Positions 34,001 through 37,071 of a stretch of DNA of 37,071 bases are shown here, piece by piece. Numbering within the stretch: position 1 is the stretch's first letter; every line of letters starts with the position of its first letter. Source of the DNA: Klebsormidium nitens. Taxonomy: Eukaryota; Streptophyta; Klebsormidiophyceae; Klebsormidiales; Klebsormidiaceae. The stretch spans positions 235,009 through 272,079 of the forward strand of contig DF237003.1 of NCBI GenBank assembly GCA_000708835.1. The letters run 5' to 3'. The position numbers and the translations under genes were made by a program. The notes under the pieces are model-generated. The model was not told where the DNA came from. It was given only the letters and a program-made list of their open reading frames with translations, and did no database searches.

Positions 34001-34357
34001 GCGTGGCTTCAGCACGAGGCCTCGCCATCAATTGGAACAAAGAATCCCTCCTACACATTACTTTTGACACTATTTCCTCAACCTTCCCCTGACGCGCCCT
34101 CCTCCTGCAGTTGCGGTGTCATGATCAACGCGTCCAAGCGCCCCAAAGACGAGACCATAACCACCGCCCACTTCCTAACTGGGGGGAACGGCCACGAGCT
34201 TCGTTACTACGGCCCTCTGTTTCAAGCGGACCGGCCGGCACTGCCAACTCCGGAAGCTTTCCAACCGCTGCTTGCGGAAGGAGGATACACGGGCGACGAT
34301 CGGCAGCCCGCGCCGAGGATTCGCAACTTTGTGCAATCATTGAGTGGCGAGTTTTGA
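25010..34357 (+). CDS. DAP3: mitochondrial small-subunit ribosomal protein mS29 (DAP3 family), 575 aa
   Basis: DAP3/MRPS29 is the GTP-binding protein of the mitochondrial small ribosomal subunit. Eight exons splice in frame: 25010-25587, 26032-26177, 26738-26949, 27506-27655, 28066-28182, 32278-32367, 33165-33352 and 34111-34357 (TGA); phases 2, 1, 0, 0, 0, 0, 2. The P-loop GPKGSGKS is at residues 253-260, followed by LLALLVHQCRSAGWLALYVP, as in DAP3. A Walker B-like VPVLIAIDE is at 393-401, and YNSWFGTSAYGD follows directly across the 4.1-kb intron. The C-terminus contains TGGNGHELRYYGP, like the plant family's conserved end. The first exon encodes about 192 residues: a Ser/Ala/Arg-rich start suited to a mitochondrial presequence, then the FEDFLSGYKSKKDDDGEEE acidic region. 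The protein is longer than the animal form of about 400 aa, and most of the extra length is N-terminal. Degraded copies of exon 7's edges lie on both sides of that exon. Family assignment is firm; the exact start is less so. Confidence 0.92.
28183..32277 (+). other. 4.1-kb fifth intron of DAP3
   Basis: The donor is GAG|GTGAAC and the acceptor CTCTGCAG|TATAAC. All other introns of this gene are 410-797 bases. No nested gene, splice-consistent exon or transposon coding region was recognised on either strand. The longest open frames (for example 158 codons on minus at 29751-30227) have no domain-like composition. A 40-bp tandem duplication is at 28609-28688. A 13-base match to the end of exon 5 (CCGGTTCTCATTG) followed by TGTGAGTT appears near 29241. 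Confidence 0.7.
28609..28688. repeat. 40-bp tandem repeat, two copies
   Basis: Two adjacent 40-base units differ at two positions (CTCGAGGTTGGATCG versus CTTGAGGTTGGATTG) and share GCAAGCATTCACAAGC and TAATTGATTG. They lie within the long DAP3 intron. The near-identity indicates a recent duplication. Confidence 0.88.
32758..33164 (+). repeat. tandem array of degraded intron-end/exon-7-start copies in DAP3
   Basis: Units start with CGCTCCT at 32758, 32861, 32977 and 33089, a period of 103-116 bases. Each of the last three ends in a polypyrimidine tract, an AG, and a copy of the exon 7 start. Unit 1 has TCGCAG|GTCCACGAGTTTGGC, unit 2 GCAGTAG|GTCCACGATTTGGC, and the true junction TTCGCAG|GTGCACGCATTTGGGC at 33165. 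Units 1 and 2 keep usable-looking acceptors but soon lose the frame. The first unit is weak. Confidence 0.82.
33405..33500 (+). repeat. degraded copy of the DAP3 exon 7 end and donor
   Basis: The segment GTGCGCAAGATTC..GACGGAGAGGGGATCACGG..TCACGACCAATCGCTTCGTGTGA parallels the true exon end GTCCGGAAGATGG..GGGAGGAGACGGGGGCC..CTCACCAACTACTTCGCGTGAGG. It lies about 130 bases downstream in the next intron. The donor GTGAGG has become GTGTGATC-like, so it is not a functional splice site. Confidence 0.65.
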
Positions 34358-35999
34358 GGAGCACGGACACAGGCGTAGAGTCTTTGATATGGGTGTCTTC
34401 ATGCTCAGGTGGAAGGCGGGATCAATCCGGAAGGATGAAGGGACTTGGTAATCTGCTGATGAGGATAGATCTAAATCTTGGGCAGTTTCCAATTATGAGA
34501 CCCATTCATGCAAACACAAGTTTCGCATGGCACACTTTCGCATGGCACATCTTAGTACGTGGTGCCACAATTGCCTCGAGCTTCATGAGTGCAGGCTCAG
34601 GTGCGCATATAAGTTGCGACTCAAGCAGCCGCAGTTACGTTACATGCCTACGGCCTACTTCCATTGCTGCATGATTGCTTGTACCTACGCTTCGACGTAC
34701 TCAATCCATTTCAACGAAGAAACCAGAGACGGAATCCTTCCAATGACCAATGCGAGATCGACAATATGATTCTCGGGCCCCTTATATTCGGGGTCAAGAT
34801 TTTGCTTTCGACGCCGGAAGTTTGTGCTATCGAACAACCCTAAACATCCCGAAAAATCTTCGGCTGTCGCGAGCAAGTGCGCAGCTGCGTTCACCTACCA
34901 TCTCCCCTTGGCAAGCAATGTAACTGCGCATCCGGCCTAAAAGCAGCCTCAGCTCAGGTCCAAGTGCGAGCTAAAAAGCTCGGAGCCTCCAGATTCTATA
35001 GATAAGCAGTAGGCCGGGCGCATTCTCCCTCTATCTAATGACTGGTTCTTCGTTCAGACTCATACCGACGGTCGGATGCAACAATTCGAAATCGAAGATC
35101 GCGGTGTTTCGATAGCAGAGAAACGTTGTAAACATTTTGACCCCGGATTTAAGGGGTCCGATCGAGATTAGCTACAGGCATGCTTTGCATACATGACCGT
35201 ACGATGATCATGAATTCTGGACTGTGGACTTTCAAGTTTGATCTCCTGAGTGAGAATTCAAAGCACTATGTATAACCGAAGTACGCACTTAATGATGTAC
35301 CAACACGCGGTACCCACGACGATGTTCTCCGCGGAACACTGCCGCACAGTCTCAAATCCCCGTACACACAATGGAAATTTAACGCTTGCAATGATGCATG
35401 CAGTCACATTGATATGGAGAGTGCAAGCGAATTTGGAAGTCTTGGTTCATTCTTTTGCACAAGTTCCGACCCCATGTGCAGCGAAATGTTTTAACCTTGC
35501 TTTTGTATAATATGGCAAGAAAAATTGGAAGATGATTTTACGCAGTTTTGTTCGTCCAAAGAAGCTCTTTGCGAACGCCATTATAGTTCCAATATTGCCT
35601 GTGCAATCTTTGAACTTCGGTTTAAGTCACATATGTACAGTTGTATCCGGGAACTCAACCACGTCCGCGCATCTAAAACCCGACCCGGATTTTTGCACTT
35701 GGAAGGTTCTTGCTCTTTGACCAGACAATATTGTTGGATCGACGAAGCTAAAGTTGCACGAGGTGTGCACTCTTACAGCTGCTCTCTCTTGCAACGTGGG
35801 TCGTAATGTAAACCTAGATCTAAGCTGCGTGGAAACCAAAAGGGGCCAGCCAGGTAAACAGTGTATGATACTGCAGACCTTACACACTTCCCGCACTTTT
35901 AAGGCAGTCCTAAAGTGGCCAATGTACTCCTGCAAGATCGAGACGTGACTCCTAGTAACATCTGCTATACACGGACGTGCTATACATGAACGCGGTTGT
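34358..35999. other. intergenic region between convergent genes
   Basis: DAP3 (+) and the minus-strand gene ending at 36000 converge here. No exon or RNA gene is recognised. It contains a 15-bp tandem repeat at 34521-34550. The 3' untranslated regions of both genes are probably at its edges. Confidence 0.45.
34521..34550. repeat. 15-bp tandem repeat, two copies
   Basis: TTTCGCATGGCACAC is followed directly by TTTCGCATGGCACAT. This is a simple local duplication about 165 bases after the DAP3 stop codon. Confidence 0.88.
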
Positions 36000-36442
36000 T
36001 CAAGGGTCTGCCTCTGAATCCGACCCGTCCCCAAAATCCTCTCCGGCCGCTTCGTCCTCATCTGCTGCTTCCTCTGCGACCCACTCCCGCATCGCAATGA
36101 GATCCGCTGCCCCTCCTGCGGCCACAAAAACCTGGAGCCGACGTCCCCGCGGCGCGCCGAGTCTGGGGGACCGCTCCGGCGTGGACGTCCGAACTTGGAA
36201 CTGGAGCTGAAGTATGTTGTAATCCACCAGGGAGCGTATAGCTGCTGGGCCGTCCTTGCCCAGCTTCTTGTGGAGGACCCGTCTGGACACAGAACCCCCC
36301 GGGGAGTCCACGAGCAGTCGGACGATCGTTTCGTACTGCTCCGTGCTCCAGGCAGGAGCGGCCTTTCCAGTACGTGCAGCAGCAGCAGGCGCCAAACCGC
36401 GATCCAGGGCTTCCTCGGCAGCGCCGACGAGTTGCTCGAGGG
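36000..36442 (-). CDS. last exon of an unrecognised gene, 146 residues with acidic C-terminus
   Basis: On the minus strand a clear acceptor (CCTCTTTTGCAG) precedes an exon starting at 36442, entered after a phase 1 intron, and open to TGA at 36000. It reads LEQLVGAAEEALDRGLAP, then an Ala-rich linker, then a compact region WSTEQYETIVRLLVDSPGGSVSRRVLHKKLGKDGPAAIRSLVDYNILQLQ. The pattern of helix, turn, helix with conserved-looking glycine and a final hydrophobic strand resembles a winged-helix fold. It ends with a very acidic tail (EEAADEDEAAGEDFGDGSDSE). Codon use and GC richness mark it as coding. The family is not recognised, so no function is given. Earlier exons should lie beyond 36442 and probably beyond the window end. 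Confidence 0.62.
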
Positions 36443-37071
36443 CTGCAAAAGAGGCAAGCGTCAGTTGCCATGTAACAAATGTACCCCTTGTGCACACCGC
36501 GAGATGCTTCGCTTGTCGACTTGATAGCATGCGGATGCCTTGACAGCTCATGTATGCTTCAGGGGGAGGGGGACGAGGATGTCAGCACGTTTCAAGGATA
36601 TTAGAGTGGGCGTCACAATCACAATTGCAGAGCCCATCGGATGGCTCGAAAAGAGGTTCTGTGAGGCTGTGAGGAAAACCCCTCTCAATCCAAACGTTAT
36701 GCACACTGACGTTCTTTATCCGAAACCTCAGATAAAAATCTTCAAAAGGGACAGCACCACAGACATGCTCTTTAAGGTCTGAGCAATCCAGTACATTTGA
36801 ATATTAACAGACTGCTTCGCGGTCCTCGAAGCAACCATTCCAAACTCAAACTTTTGCTCTAAAAGTTCTCCTGTTGTTTTTGATGAGGCGCCAAGGACAG
36901 TCCATGTTTTCCTCAATTTAGTTTCTGAAAAAGACCCGTCATATTCGAAGACAGCGTGCATGGCATCACAGGACTGTCAGCTCTCAAGAAGAAGGGACAG
37001 AGTATGGAAGTGTGACGATTACAGCTGACCGATCCCGGTCTACTTCTCGTCAGGTTCTCGTTAACGGTCAT
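36443..37071. other. probable intron of the minus-strand gene
   Basis: No exon that would splice into the acceptor at 36443 in the required phase was identified on the minus strand. The open frames at 36540-36782 (+) and 36728-36961 (-) have no recognisable domain. The stretch is therefore most likely intronic, with upstream exons past 37071. Confidence 0.45.

Noticed and set aside
1-37071. tRNA, rRNA, CRISPR array or bacterial operon.
   Set aside because: No cloverleaf with intact arms, rRNA signature or regular repeat-spacer array was recognised by eye, and the gene structure is eukaryotic. A tRNAscan or Rfam run would be decisive.

Overview
The window is nuclear DNA of an intron-rich eukaryote. 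Every protein gene that can be read has several exons joined at GT-AG introns, and there are no operons, Shine-Dalgarno sites or bacterial gene spacing. The gene set is a cilium-linked small GTPase, a kinetochore subunit, a mitochondrial ribosomal GTPase, and type I membrane proteins with EGF-like domains, one with an Ala-Pro/Ser-Pro-rich stalk. With introns mostly of 0.2-0.9 kb, this fits a green (perhaps streptophyte) alga or a similar protist best. That assignment is inference; nothing here fixes the species.

Layout: 1-430, an upstream region with an AAACATGTTT palindrome cluster. 431-3546 (+), a CPLANE2/RSG1-like GTPase; exons 1-3 and the last exon can be read, and the joint between them is uncertain. 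3547-5143, intergenic with GC-rich hairpins. 5144-8636 (+), a 181-residue protein with signal peptide, one EGF-like domain and one membrane span. 8637-10874, intergenic between convergent genes, with a 413 bp inverted-repeat element. 10875-17497 (-), a complete nine-exon NUF2 kinetochore gene (449 aa). 17498-18827, a divergent promoter region holding a second, oppositely oriented copy of the element. 18828-21846 (+), a 334-residue relative of the EGF membrane protein with three EGF-like modules. 21847-23538, intergenic. 23539-23700 (-), a 53-residue candidate membrane protein. 23949-24508, an assembly gap. 25010-34357 (+), an eight-exon DAP3/MRPS29 gene (575 aa) with a 4.1 kb fifth intron. 34358-35999, intergenic. 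36000-36442 (-), the last exon of an unrecognised gene with an acidic C-terminus.

The two EGF membrane-protein genes flank NUF2 and share a domain plan and intron phases, so they look like an old local duplication. NUF2 and DAP3 are housekeeping genes with no evident functional link to them.

The most unusual feature is not a gene. In three places (NUF2 exons 5 and 7, DAP3 exon 7) the intron next to an exon carries two or three degraded tandem copies of that exon's edge together with its splice site. Most of these copies have lost the splice AG or the reading frame. This suggests repeated local duplication across splice junctions. A non-autonomous terminal-inverted-repeat element, in two full copies and one partial copy, is the other notable structure.
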